Origin: Bryobacteraceae bacterium
GTDB taxonomy: Bacteria; Acidobacteriota; Terriglobia; Bryobacterales; Bryobacteraceae
NCBI GenBank assembly: GCA_023384675.1
Contig: JAHDVK010000020.1
Coordinates: forward strand, 1 to 64,000
Direction of reading: 5' to 3'
Length of the DNA stretch: 64,000 nucleotides
A program made the position numbers and the translations under genes. The notes under the pieces were generated by a model. The model was not told the origin of the DNA. It did no database searches and saw only the letters and a list, made by a program, of their open reading frames with translations. This document shows, one piece after another, positions 1 through 8,693 of this stretch. Within the stretch, counting starts at the first letter, position 1. Every line of letters starts with the position of its first letter.

Positions 1-169
1 GACCGCAATTACGCCTCGCGGTAAAGCGCATTGGGGGGCTGCGCGCCGCGCCGGCAGGTTGCCCGAGCGCTGGCGCAAATCAAATGAACACGGCCATCGC
101 GTGCGGCCAGCCTATGTCCGGTGAAGGATTCAAGGACGGCCCGGGTTGCCTGGATGCGGCGCGTCTTCG

Positions 170-706
170 TTACCGCCCCATCTTCTCCGGGATCACCCAG
201 AGATAGATCGTGCGGCCGTCCACGTCGCGCCTCTCCGCCGCCTTCCAGTCGGGCATGTCGAAGCTGTGCGACACCACGCGCGTTCCGGGCCGGAGTTGTT
301 CCAGCAGGCGCGGCTTCAGCTTCGCGTTCACCGACGGCAGCAGGTAGAGCGTCACAACGCTTGCCTCGCGAATATCCGCGTCGAACAAGTCCTGCTTGAT
401 GAATTTCACCTTTGACTGCACGCCGGCATTCTTCGCGTTCGCCTCGGCTTCCGCGATCCGTTCGGGATTCAAATCCACGCCAATTCCACGCGCACCGTGC
501 TTCTGCGCGGCGGTAATGACGATGCGTCCGTCGCCGCAGCCCAGGTCGATCACGGTGTCGCTTTTGGTGACCTTGGCCAGATCGAGCATCGCGTCCACCA
601 CCTGATTCGGCGTGGGGACGTAGGGAACCTGCAGGCCATCGTACTCATAGTCGAGTTGCGCGACGGCCGGGACAAACAACAACAGAACAGCGAGAAAAAG
701 TTTCAT
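170..706 (-). CDS. exported class I SAM-dependent methyltransferase
   Basis: The 178-residue product has a hydrophobic signal peptide (about residues 1-16, ending PAVA) followed by a small Rossmann methyltransferase domain. SAM-binding motif I reads VIDLGCGDGR at about residues 52-61, with an acidic motif II (GVDLN) near residue 79. The VPTPNQVVDAML stretch just before motif I is typical of the 'methyltransferase domain-containing protein' family that includes exported members in acidobacteria. The substrate cannot be told. The presence of an export signal on a SAM enzyme is odd because SAM is cytosolic, so the signal might instead be a membrane anchor. Family assignment is firm; role is unknown. 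Confidence 0.8.
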   Translation of the reverse strand: MKLFLAVLLLFVPAVAQLDYEYDGLQVPYVPTPNQVVDAMLDLAKVTKSDTVIDLGCGDGRIVITAAQKHGARGIGVDLNPERIAEAEANAKNAGVQSKVKFIKQDLFDADIREASVVTLYLLPSVNAKLKPRLLEQLRPGTRVVSHSFDMPDWKAAERRDVDGRTIYLWVIPEKMGR

Positions 707-743
707 AAGCCCTTGCCAGCTATCCTAACATCCGGCAATCCCC

Positions 744-1124
744 TCAGGTTTCCGGGACGGCGGGGGTGTCCAGCGCAAAGCGCACCAAATCTTCGAACGG
801 CACGATCTTGAGAGTGGCTTCATGCGTGGCCTGCAAGTACACCGGACAGGCGGCGCCCGCGTCAACGGCCTCTTTCCAGCGGGCGGCGCACACGCACCAC
901 CGGTCCCCAGGCTTCAGCCCGGGGAACAGAGATTGCGGACGCGGCGTGATCAGGTCGTTGCCCGAAGCGTAGGAAAAGGCCAGGAACTCCTCGGTGACCT
1001 CGGCGCATACCGTGTGGACGCCCAGATCATCGGGGCCGGTCTGGCAGCAGCCGTCGCGGAAAAAGCCGGTCAGAGGCTGCATCGAGCAGGTCTGGAGTTT
1101 GGTGCCAAGTACATTGCGGGGCAT
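744..1124 (-). CDS. DUF2237 family protein
   Basis: The 126-residue protein matches the DUF2237 pattern along its whole length: NVLGTKLQTCS at the start, TGFFRDGCCQTG near residue 20, GNDLITP near residue 56, PGDRWCVCAARW near residue 71, and an ATHE segment near the end. Conserved cysteines (CS, GCC, CVC) suggest a metal or redox role, but no biochemical function is established for the family. It lies immediately before the exported methyltransferase on the same strand with a short gap and may be cotranscribed. Confidence 0.85.
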   Translation of the reverse strand: MPRNVLGTKLQTCSMQPLTGFFRDGCCQTGPDDLGVHTVCAEVTEEFLAFSYASGNDLITPRPQSLFPGLKPGDRWCVCAARWKEAVDAGAACPVYLQATHEATLKIVPFEDLVRFALDTPAVPET

Positions 1125-1152
1125 AAGTGTTCTCTTTAGTGAGGATGCGGAC

Positions 1153-2256
1153 TCAGCCAGGCAGGATGCGCAGATCCACCGGCCGGTCGCCGGCCGGGAT
1201 CATCGTGAACAGCGGCGCGCGCTTGGTGCGGCCGGGAGAAATCGCCGCGATGCGAATGACGGCCACATCGCCGGAAACCTCGTTGAGGACCAGGGCATAC
1301 TGCTGGTCGGGCGTAATACTGATAGCCCCCGGCCGCACCCCGGCACCCGTCACGGCGACAACTTTCTGCGTCCCGATGTCGAAGACAGAGACGGAATTCG
1401 CCTCCGGATTTGAGACGAACAAGTAGGGGGGATCCGCGGATGCGGCCATCATCCCAGGGCGGCGGCCGCTCAGCGAGGTTTGCGCGATCTCGGTGCGGTA
1501 GGGATACACGATCACCACCGCGTCGCGTCCCTCCCCGGTCAGGAATGCCTGCCCGCCGTCGGGAATGACATAGAAGTTCTGGGGCGAGATCGGCAAGGGA
1601 AGTTCAACGGCAACCCGCCGGGCGGCCACGTCCAGGAAGGTGAGCCGCCGCCGCTCACGCTCCGCCACCATCAGCAGGAGGCCATCGGAACGAAACCGCA
1701 TCGCGCCCAGGCCCTCGGCGAGGTGTACGGGCGCATGCGCCCGATGCTGATCGAACGGCACAAGCTGCACGGCTCCGGTTTCCAGCGCGGCGGCGGCCAG
1801 CGGTTCGTGCGGGGCATAGGCGGCGCCCAGCGCGGGCGCGGCCAGCGCGATGGGCCGGGGAGTCTTCGCGCCGTCGAGCGCAAGCGGGTAAAATCCGGGC
1901 CGCGGTTCGTTCAACAACGCCCAGAGGCGGGTCAGGCTTCCCGGCTCGGCGCGCACGGCGAGCGGAGGCCCGGGCAGGTTGTGGGTGAAGACACGCCGCC
2001 GCTGCAGGGAGTCGATCTCGTCGATCGCGTTGCGGGCGGGAATTAAGGCGAACAGGCGGTTTTCCAGGCGGAACAGCGATGCCGGCGGGCCGCTCAGTTC
2101 GATGCGCTCGCGCACATTGAAAGCGAGCAGATCCACAACGGCCAGCGAAGCCGACCCGGCGCAGGCGACGAACGCGTGCCCCCTGAAGCCTGTCCCGGGC
2201 TGGCCGCAAGCCGCCAGAAACGGCGCAAATCTGAGCAAATAACGGCGCGAAATCAC
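1153..2256 (-). CDS. beta-propeller lipoprotein (YncE/SMP-30-like)
   Basis: I place the start at a GTG (2254-2256) whose last bases overlap the TGA of the upstream gene. This gives a 367-residue product with a lipoprotein signal: basic VISRRYLLR, hydrophobic stretch, LAAC lipobox with Cys17. The rest is built of repeated blade-like strands (for example PPYLFVSNPEANSVSVFDIG and PDQQYALVLNEVSGDVAVI), as in YncE-type seven-bladed propellers. Such proteins are usually secreted binding or scaffold proteins. An upstream ATG at 2304 is in frame but lies inside the preceding gene and would bury the signal peptide. Confidence 0.7.
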   Translation of the reverse strand: MISRRYLLRFAPFLAACGQPGTGFRGHAFVACAGSASLAVVDLLAFNVRERIELSGPPASLFRLENRLFALIPARNAIDEIDSLQRRRVFTHNLPGPPLAVRAEPGSLTRLWALLNEPRPGFYPLALDGAKTPRPIALAAPALGAAYAPHEPLAAAALETGAVQLVPFDQHRAHAPVHLAEGLGAMRFRSDGLLLMVAERERRRLTFLDVAARRVAVELPLPISPQNFYVIPDGGQAFLTGEGRDAVVIVYPYRTEIAQTSLSGRRPGMMAASADPPYLFVSNPEANSVSVFDIGTQKVVAVTGAGVRPGAISITPDQQYALVLNEVSGDVAVIRIAAISPGRTKRAPLFTMIPAGDRPVDLRILPG

Positions 2257-2525
2257 AAAAAAACTGTTGTTTTGACGCCGGAAACGTCGAATGTTCTGCC
2301 GCAACGGGGCTGATTGCAGCGCATCTTGTCGTCGAGCAGCACCATGTAGGATTGCGCCTTTGCGAACTTGGCGCGGTCGCGCTCATCCGCGCGGCCGGGC
2401 AACCTCTCCTTCTTCTTACGCACGAGCCAGCGCAACTGGTAGTCGCTCATGGTGCGGCAGAACGGGCAGTTCAGCCGCGCGGGCTTCGTGGTGGTGGATT
2501 CGTCGAAGAACTGTCTTTCGTCCAC
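2253..2525 (-). CDS. small zinc-ribbon protein, hypothetical
   Basis: The 90-residue basic protein has two cysteine pairs that would form a zinc ribbon: NCPFCRTM near residue 20 and CNQPRCGRTF near residue 75, separated by a Lys/Arg-rich middle (VRKKKERLPGR). Its stop codon overlaps the GTG start of the propeller lipoprotein by three bases, which suggests translational coupling. I do not recognise the family. A nucleic-acid-binding or metal-sensing role would fit the composition but is a guess. Confidence 0.6.
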   Translation of the reverse strand: MDERQFFDESTTTKPARLNCPFCRTMSDYQLRWLVRKKKERLPGRADERDRAKFAKAQSYMVLLDDKMRCNQPRCGRTFDVSGVKTTVFL

Positions 2526-2590
2526 GGCTCGATCATCTCACAGCTGAACGCCGCGCGAGAACCGGCGGGCTCTCTTCCGCGGACTGCTCA

Positions 2591-3088
2591 CTAAAGACCG
2601 CGGTAGAAGTAGATCAGATCCACCGGCGGCGGGGTCCGGCCCATAGCCCGCAGCATGGCCGACACCTGCCCCCGGTGATGGGTGGCGTGATTGACCACGT
2701 GCAAGGCCACCTGCCACAGGGGCGTCCGGTGTTCATTGCCCTTCAAATCCCGGTAGCTCAGATCCCGCTCCAGCGAAGGCCCGTCCTGCCGGTCCAGCCA
2801 GGCCAGCCAGCGCTGGTAAACTTCCGGCCAGGCGGTTTGCAGTGCTTCCATCCGCAGGTCGCGCTCCGGATCCAGAAATCGAGCCGGGGGCGCTCCCTCG
2901 ATGCGCCCGATCCACGTCCGGTCGGCGGCGTAGATGTGCGCCAATGTTCCGAGGACGCTCCGGTCCGCGTGCCGGAAGTCCCGCACCAGTTCTTCGGAGG
3001 TCAGTTCGCCCGCGGCGGCGACCAGGCGCCGGCTGGCCCAGACGGTGTACTCGAAATGTTGCCGCAGTACGGCTGGTGAGATCCGCAT
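2591..3088 (-). CDS. DinB family protein
   Basis: The 165-residue protein shows the DinB/YfiT four-helix-bundle pattern: an N-terminal QHFEYTVWASRRL helix, the GTLAHIYAADRTWI segment with the first metal-ligand His near residue 51, and the C-terminal HVVNHATHHRGQ motif carrying the other two ligands. Members are metal-dependent thiol transferases or unknown stress proteins. Length is normal for the family. It is divergent from the metalloprotease-like gene to its right. Confidence 0.85.
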   Translation of the reverse strand: MRISPAVLRQHFEYTVWASRRLVAAAGELTSEELVRDFRHADRSVLGTLAHIYAADRTWIGRIEGAPPARFLDPERDLRMEALQTAWPEVYQRWLAWLDRQDGPSLERDLSYRDLKGNEHRTPLWQVALHVVNHATHHRGQVSAMLRAMGRTPPPVDLIYFYRGL

Positions 3089-3154
3089 GCCTTCATGCTA
3101 CTTTGCCCAGCCCCCGCCTGGGCCCCGTTCTCCGGGAGTGGGAGAATAACAGGC

Positions 3155-3988
3155 GTGTTCTTCTGGTTCATCGCGCTCACCCTTGCTCTCCCTCCCGCGC
3201 TCGAACAGTGGCGGGCGGAGATCGAAGCGGCGGGAGGCGCGCCGGTGCTTGTCGCGGAAGTGGAGTTTTCCGCGGACGGGCAGCAGATGCGCCTGCCCGG
3301 CGATGTCAAAGGGCGCGGCCTGTTTGCGGAGTATTTGAAACAGGAGGACTTCGCGCGTCAGTTCCAGTTGATGCGCGGGGTGATGGTGCACCATCAAGGC
3401 TTCGACGGGCAGGCGTATCTGGTGATGCTGAACGGTGCGCGGCGCGGCGAATGGGGCGCGCACGAGGCGGCGCTCATTGGCCATGAGTTCGGCCACGCGT
3501 GGCTGCGGGCCAAGGGCTACCCGGCGCCGGTCTATCAGCCCGGCGTGGCTGGCTGCCTGGCGATTCACACGGGCGATATCGTCCAGCATGTTCTGATCCG
3601 CCGGGAGATGGAGCGGCGGGGGATCGACCCCGCGGGGCTGTGGATCGAGACGCTGGAGGCGGGTTTGCGCGGTGCGCGCACGTGGGGCGATGGGGAAGGA
3701 ACCCGGCGCGCGACGGGGGGAGACCCGTGCCTGGCGTTGCGGCAGGTAGCGGAATGGGCCGATGTCCGGCTGGGGTTGTCCGCGGCCGGCTGGCCAAACC
3801 TTGTGGCCTACGAGGACGAGATGCGGAGGGTTTTTCCGGGGCTGGAGGACACCGTGGGGGCGGTCACCGGCGCCGTACTGGGCCGGGAAGTGGCCGACCG
3901 CCAGCAACATCGGGCGGCCCTGGAAAGAGTGTTCAGCCTGTTGCGAGCGCTGGCAGATGAGCTGGAACAGCGGCGCGGCCCGCCGTAG
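3155..3988 (+). CDS. exported HExxH protein, putative zinc metallopeptidase
   Basis: Reading starts best at GTG 3155, where GGAG at 3141-3144 is a reasonable ribosome site and the product begins with a signal peptide (VFFWFIALTLALPPA). The 277-residue protein carries LIGHEFGHAWL, an HExxH zinc-binding motif at about residues 110-114, in a helix-like context. I see no clear third ligand. I do not recognise the family. A role in envelope or peptidoglycan-related processing is only suggested by export and by its position just before mreB. Confidence 0.6.
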   Translation: MFFWFIALTLALPPALEQWRAEIEAAGGAPVLVAEVEFSADGQQMRLPGDVKGRGLFAEYLKQEDFARQFQLMRGVMVHHQGFDGQAYLVMLNGARRGEWGAHEAALIGHEFGHAWLRAKGYPAPVYQPGVAGCLAIHTGDIVQHVLIRREMERRGIDPAGLWIETLEAGLRGARTWGDGEGTRRATGGDPCLALRQVAEWADVRLGLSAAGWPNLVAYEDEMRRVFPGLEDTVGAVTGAVLGREVADRQQHRAALERVFSLLRALADELEQRRGPP

Positions 3989-4013
3989 ATTCCCACGGCG
4001 GGGCTATGCTAAC

Positions 4014-4043
4014 CTCATTGAGGATACGAGCGTAGCCAATGAG
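4014..4043 (+). promoter_or_regulatory. inverted repeat upstream of mreB
   Basis: CTCATTG (4014-4020) and CAATGAG (4037-4043) form a perfect 7-bp inverted repeat around a 16-base spacer, in the 130-base gap before the mreB ATG. It could be an operator or a leader stem. No clear sigma-70 boxes are visible next to it, so the promoter itself is not assigned. Confidence 0.3.
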
Positions 4044-4118
4044 TTGGCCTGTACGCGCGCGGCGGGCGTGGACGGTCCCTTCCTGTGTGGCTGTCGTCCC
4101 TGTGGTCCGTAGCATCCC

Positions 4119-5144
4119 ATGAACATCCGATCGCTGTTTAGCCTTTTTTCCTCGGACCTTGCCATTGACCTTGGCACGGCGAACACACTGGTGTTTGCCC
4201 GCGGCAAGGGCATTGTCGTCAACGAGCCCTCCATTGTCGCCATTAATAAGATTAATGGCGAAGTGGAGGCTGTTGGCAAGGAGGCCAAGGAGATGCTGGG
4301 GCGCACCCCTGGCAATATCGTGGCCATCCGGCCGATGAAGGACGGCGTGATCGCCGACTTCAAGGTGACCGAGCGCATGCTGAATTACTTCATTCAGAAG
4401 GCGCACGGCCGCAAAATGCTTGTGCATCCCCGCATCGTGATCGGGGTGCCGAGCGAGATCACGCAGGTGGAAAAGCGCGCCGTGATTGACTCGGCCTACC
4501 GGGCGAAAGCGAGCGAAGTGCACCTAGTGGAGCAGGCGATGGTGGCAGCGATTGGCGCGGGTCTGCCGATCACCGAACCCTCCGGGAACATGGTGGTGGA
4601 CATCGGCGGCGGCACGACCGATGTGGCCGTGATTTCGCTGTCGGGCATTGTCTATGCGCGCTCGGTGCGGGTGGCGGGCAACGAGATGGACGACGCCATC
4701 ATGCAGTATCTGAAGAAGAAGTACAACCTGCTGATAGGTGAGCGGACGGCCGAGCAGATCAAGATTCAGGTCGGCAGCGCCTATCCGCTCGACGAGCCGC
4801 TGACGATGGAGATCAAGGGCCGGAATCTGATCGAGGGCGTGCCGAAGACGCTGCTGATCAACGACAAGGAGATTCGCGAGGCGCTGGGGGAGTGCGTGGC
4901 GACGATCATGAACGCGATCCGCGTGGCGCTGGAGCGGACGCCGCCCGAATTGAGCGCCGACATCAGCGACCGTGGCATCGTGCTCACCGGCGGTGGCGGA
5001 CTCCTCAAGAACCTGGACAAGCGGATCCGCGAGGAGACAGGTCTGCCGGTGTCGATCGCCGAAGATCCGCTGGCCTCGGTGGTGCTGGGCACGGGACGGA
5101 TGCTGACCGACTTCAAGCTGCTGCGGCGGATCGCGATCGAGTAG
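4119..5144 (+). CDS. mreB: rod shape-determining actin homologue MreB
   Basis: The 341-residue protein is a full-length MreB. It has the phosphate-1 loop LAIDLGTANTLVF near residues 15-27, the VVDIGGGTTDVAVI phosphate-2 motif near residue 155, and the GIVLTGGGGLL adenosine motif near residue 289. MreB polymerises under the inner membrane and positions the elongasome with MreC, MreD, PBP2 and RodA, all of which follow in order. The N-terminal MNIRSLFSLFSSDL is the usual amphipathic membrane-binding segment. Confidence 0.98.
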   Translation: MNIRSLFSLFSSDLAIDLGTANTLVFARGKGIVVNEPSIVAINKINGEVEAVGKEAKEMLGRTPGNIVAIRPMKDGVIADFKVTERMLNYFIQKAHGRKMLVHPRIVIGVPSEITQVEKRAVIDSAYRAKASEVHLVEQAMVAAIGAGLPITEPSGNMVVDIGGGTTDVAVISLSGIVYARSVRVAGNEMDDAIMQYLKKKYNLLIGERTAEQIKIQVGSAYPLDEPLTMEIKGRNLIEGVPKTLLINDKEIREALGECVATIMNAIRVALERTPPELSADISDRGIVLTGGGGLLKNLDKRIREETGLPVSIAEDPLASVVLGTGRMLTDFKLLRRIAIE

Positions 5145-5188
5145 CCGCGGACCCGAAGCCGCGGCCGGATGCGTGCAGGTGAGCGACG

Positions 5189-6271
5189 ATGGAAACGCTG
5201 CTGAACCGGTACCGGAACCTGAGCGTGCTGCTATTGCTGGTGGTGGGGCAATTGCTGCTGCTGGCCTGGCAGGTGCGCGCGGGCGACGATGCGAGGCTGT
5301 TGCGGATGTGGGCGGTGACGGCCGTCACTCCCCTGGCGCGGGGCATCGAGTGGGTGCGCGGCGGCGCGGGCGGCTTCTTCACTGAATACATCCTCCTCCG
5401 CGACGTCCGGCAGCAAAACCGGGCGCTGAAGGAAGAAGTCGGCCGGCTGCGCCTGGCCAACCGCTTCTTGAAGACGGAACTCGAGATGGCGGAGCGGGCG
5501 CGCGCCCTCGAGCTGTTCCGCGAACGCACGCCCTCGAAGGTGCTGGCCGCGCGCGTGATCGGCACATCGTCGGGCCTGAATTCGCGCGTCGTGTTCGTGG
5601 ATCGCGGCTCGGCGGACGGGATCCGTAAGGGCATGGCCGTGCTTGTACCCGAGGGAATCGTGGGGAAAGTGGTGCAGGTCTATCCCACCGCATCGCAGGT
5701 TATGCTGGCCACCAGCCAGGGTTTCGCGGCGGGCGTGATCTCGCAGAAGCATCGCGTGCGGGGCACGTTAAAGGGGATGGGCTCGTCGCTGTGCCCGGTG
5801 GACTATATCGGCAATGAAGAGAAGGTAGAGCCGGGCGAGTGGTTCTACACCTCGGGCGACGACCGCGTGTTTCCCCGGGGTTTGCCGGTGGGGCTGGCGA
5901 AGACCGTGCAGGAGGGGCGCGGCGGCAAGGAAGTGATCCTGGAGCCAAGCGGCCTGCGTGGCGGCGTGGACGAAGTTCTGATCGTCGTCGAGGGCGTACA
6001 CGGGCTCGTGCCCGATCCGCCGAGGCCCAGCAGCAATGAGGTGCAGATCCTGCCGCCGCCTCCGCCCGATGGCGAACCCGGTGAGGAGTTGACCACGGGG
6101 AACGGCGTGGTCACCACCGACGCCGACCGGTTGCGCGAGCGCTACCGGCGGCTGGGGGATTCGCAAGGCCACAACTTCGGCCGCAACCCCGGCCGGCCCC
6201 CGGATTTCAACCGGCCGCTCACCGCCGCGCCTCCTCCCGCGCCGAAGCCCGATCCCGAGGAGCACCCGTGA
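5189..6271 (+). CDS. mreC: rod shape-determining protein MreC
   Basis: The 360-residue protein has a short cytoplasmic tail, one membrane segment (about residues 10-28), a dimerising coiled coil (about 70-105), and the periplasmic MreC beta domains (about 115-265, with RVVFVDRGSADGIRKGM and MLATSQGFAAGVISQ). A proline-rich, probably disordered tail of about 90 residues follows and makes it longer than the roughly 280-residue norm. GGTGAG before ATG 5189 serves as ribosome site. It bridges MreB/MreD to the periplasmic part of the elongasome. Confidence 0.95.
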   Translation: METLLNRYRNLSVLLLLVVGQLLLLAWQVRAGDDARLLRMWAVTAVTPLARGIEWVRGGAGGFFTEYILLRDVRQQNRALKEEVGRLRLANRFLKTELEMAERARALELFRERTPSKVLAARVIGTSSGLNSRVVFVDRGSADGIRKGMAVLVPEGIVGKVVQVYPTASQVMLATSQGFAAGVISQKHRVRGTLKGMGSSLCPVDYIGNEEKVEPGEWFYTSGDDRVFPRGLPVGLAKTVQEGRGGKEVILEPSGLRGGVDEVLIVVEGVHGLVPDPPRPSSNEVQILPPPPPDGEPGEELTTGNGVVTTDADRLRERYRRLGDSQGHNFGRNPGRPPDFNRPLTAAPPPAPKPDPEEHP

Positions 6272-6801
6272 CGGGCTACGACGACCACCTGCTCCGCACG
6301 CCATCAAAATCCCGGATCTCCCGTCACCCGCCAGCGGTCTGGATCCTTGTTCCGCTGGCGGCGATACTGTTTCAGGTTTATGTCCCGCGGTTTGTGGTGG
6401 CGTTGAGTTATCTGGAACTGCCGCTGCTGATCACAGTGTATTTCTCGCTCATGAGCCGGCGGCCGGTGACGGGCGCGGTGGCCGGGGCGGTGATCGGACT
6501 CCTCCAGGATTCGCTCTCGCACCAGCCGGTGGGTCTGTTCGGTATTTCGAAAACCCTGGTTGGCTACTTCTCGGCATCCGTCAGCCAGCGGTTCGACGTG
6601 GAGAACAACCTGTTGCGCTTCCTGATGTCCTTTCTTCTTTTTCTGTTCCACCAGGTGTTGTTCTGGGTGCTGACGCGCAGTTTGCTGGGGGAGGCATTGG
6701 AACTGCAAGCGCCGCAGACGGTGGTGTACGCATTTCTCAACGCCGTGGTGGCGGTTCCATTTTTCCTGATCTTGGATAGACTGAGAACTGACACCCGTTG
6801 A
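6268..6801 (+). CDS. mreD: rod shape-determining protein MreD
   Basis: The 177-residue hydrophobic protein has about five membrane segments and begins inside the last codon of mreC (ATG/TGA-type overlap), indicating translational coupling. The PLLITVYFSLMSRRPVTGAVAGAVIGLLQD region is characteristic of MreD. It is the integral-membrane partner of MreC in the rod complex. Confidence 0.92.
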   Translation: MTGYDDHLLRTPSKSRISRHPPAVWILVPLAAILFQVYVPRFVVALSYLELPLLITVYFSLMSRRPVTGAVAGAVIGLLQDSLSHQPVGLFGISKTLVGYFSASVSQRFDVENNLLRFLMSFLLFLFHQVLFWVLTRSLLGEALELQAPQTVVYAFLNAVVAVPFFLILDRLRTDTR

Positions 6802-8693
6802 TTGCCGGGGTCTGCCAAGCCGTGCGATATATTCCCGAAGAGCGCCAATCCGACGCCACCCTGAACCGGCCTCTGATCCGCGACGACATGAAGTTCGCGG
6901 CCGTGAAGATTGCCGCGTTCCAGTGGGTGATCGTCGGTGTGTTTCTCTTTCTGATCTCCGGGTTCTGGGATCTGCAGGTCAGGAATGAAGAGGTCTATAA
7001 CGAAAAGGCCGACGCCAACCAGATCAAGAGCCTGCCTATTCCGGCGCCGCGAGGGAAGATCCTCGACCGCGATGGCCGTGTGATCGTGGACAATCACGAT
7101 TCGTTCCGCCTGATCCTGTCGCGGGACAATCTGCGCGAGGAGCACCTCGAGCCGATCGCCCTGGGTCTCAATCTGGATCCTGCGGAACTGGCGGCGAAGG
7201 TGCAGCGGTTTAGAAGCCGCCCGACCTACTTCACCATCTCGTTGAAGGAAGAGTTGACGCCGGCGGAACTCACCTTTGTCGAGGCCCACCGCGGGCAGGA
7301 TGCCTTCCCGGAGATGGAGTTGATCCGCTCGCAATACCGCGTCTATCCCGGTGGGGGATTGGCAGGCCACCTGCTTGGCTATGTCAGCGAAATTAACGAT
7401 AGCGAATTGAACTCGGCGGAGTGGGCAGCCTACAACCCCGGAGACGTGATCGGCAAAACTGGCATCGAGCGCCACTACAACGAGGTGCTGAAGGGCGTGG
7501 ACGGGCAGCGGCGCGTGCGCGTGGATAAATGGATGAATACGCGCGAAATCCTGGCCGTCAAGGAGGCGGTGCCGGGCCGGGATCTGCGGTTGACGATCGA
7601 CCTGGACTTGCAGGTGGTGGCTGAACTGGCGATGGAAGGGCGGCGTGGCGCGGTGGTGGCGCTCGCGCCCCGGACCGGAGAAGTACTGGCGCTGGTTTCG
7701 ACTCCCTCATACGATCCGAATCGCTTTGTGGGCCGTATCGATTCGCGCAACTGGAGCCAGTTGCAGAATGATCCGGGGAGGCCGTTGTTCAACCGGGCGT
7801 TGCAGGCTCAACTGGCGCCCGGCTCGACGTTCAAGCCCATCATGCTGCTGGCGGCTCTGGAGGAAGGCGTCATCGATGACAGCTTCACCGTCCATTGCGG
7901 CGGCGGAGCGACGTTCTATGGACGATTCTTCCGCTGCCACAAGCGAGGCGGCCACGGCAAAGTGGATCTCACCCGCGGCATGGCGCAAAGCTGCGACGTT
8001 TTCTACTACACCATCGGCAACAGACTGGGCATTGACCGGATTGCGAAGTACGCCGAGATGGCGGGCCTGGGCCAGAAGACCGGCATCGACCTGCCCCAGG
8101 AAAAGGAAGGTCTGGTGCCTTCGTCCACCTGGAAGATACGCCGTCTGCGCGAAAAATGGTATGCGGGCGAGACCATCTCGGTGGCTATCGGCCAGGGCGC
8201 ACTGACTGTAACGCCGCTCCAGTTGGCCTATTCGATCGGCGGCATCGCTACCGGCGGGATTTGGATGCGGCCGCATATGGTGAAGAGCGATTCCCCGGCT
8301 CCGGCGCGCCGGGCCGAATTGAACCTCGCAAACGTCAACAAAGTGCTGAATTCGATGTATGCCGTGGTGAACGAAGGGGGCACGGGCGGTTCTGCGCGGG
8401 TGCCGGGACTTGAGATTTCAGGCAAAACGGGAACGGCGCAGCGCGCCTCCGACGCCCTCGTCCGCAGCGGCAAGCTGAGCGCGGAGTATCTGGACGACGC
8501 CTGGTTTGTGGGATTCGCGCCGCGGCAGTCGCCGGAGATCGTGGTAGCGGCGCTGTTCGAGAACGGCGAGCATGGCAACCTGGCCGGACCGATTGTCCGG
8601 GACGTGATCAAGGCGTACTTCGACAAGAAGCAGAGACAGGATCGGGACGGCTCCAATCTGGCGCGCAGTCATGGTCCGGAACCGGCACAGTAA
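6798..8693 (+). CDS. mrdA: penicillin-binding protein 2 (elongasome transpeptidase)
   Basis: The product is a class B PBP with one N-terminal membrane segment, a PBP dimerisation domain (PAPRGKILDRDGRVIVDN near residue 75), and a transpeptidase domain. The catalytic SxxK lies in GSTFKP near residue 343, the second motif is SCD near residue 398, and KTG lies in SGKTGTAQ near residue 542. It crosslinks lateral-wall peptidoglycan with RodA. The start is uncertain: TTG 6798 overlaps the mreD stop, while GTG 6822 and ATG 6888 are in-frame alternatives that keep the membrane anchor. Confidence 0.95.
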   Translation: MIAGVCQAVRYIPEERQSDATLNRPLIRDDMKFAAVKIAAFQWVIVGVFLFLISGFWDLQVRNEEVYNEKADANQIKSLPIPAPRGKILDRDGRVIVDNHDSFRLILSRDNLREEHLEPIALGLNLDPAELAAKVQRFRSRPTYFTISLKEELTPAELTFVEAHRGQDAFPEMELIRSQYRVYPGGGLAGHLLGYVSEINDSELNSAEWAAYNPGDVIGKTGIERHYNEVLKGVDGQRRVRVDKWMNTREILAVKEAVPGRDLRLTIDLDLQVVAELAMEGRRGAVVALAPRTGEVLALVSTPSYDPNRFVGRIDSRNWSQLQNDPGRPLFNRALQAQLAPGSTFKPIMLLAALEEGVIDDSFTVHCGGGATFYGRFFRCHKRGGHGKVDLTRGMAQSCDVFYYTIGNRLGIDRIAKYAEMAGLGQKTGIDLPQEKEGLVPSSTWKIRRLREKWYAGETISVAIGQGALTVTPLQLAYSIGGIATGGIWMRPHMVKSDSPAPARRAELNLANVNKVLNSMYAVVNEGGTGGSARVPGLEISGKTGTAQRASDALVRSGKLSAEYLDDAWFVGFAPRQSPEIVVAALFENGEHGNLAGPIVRDVIKAYFDKKQRQDRDGSNLARSHGPEPAQ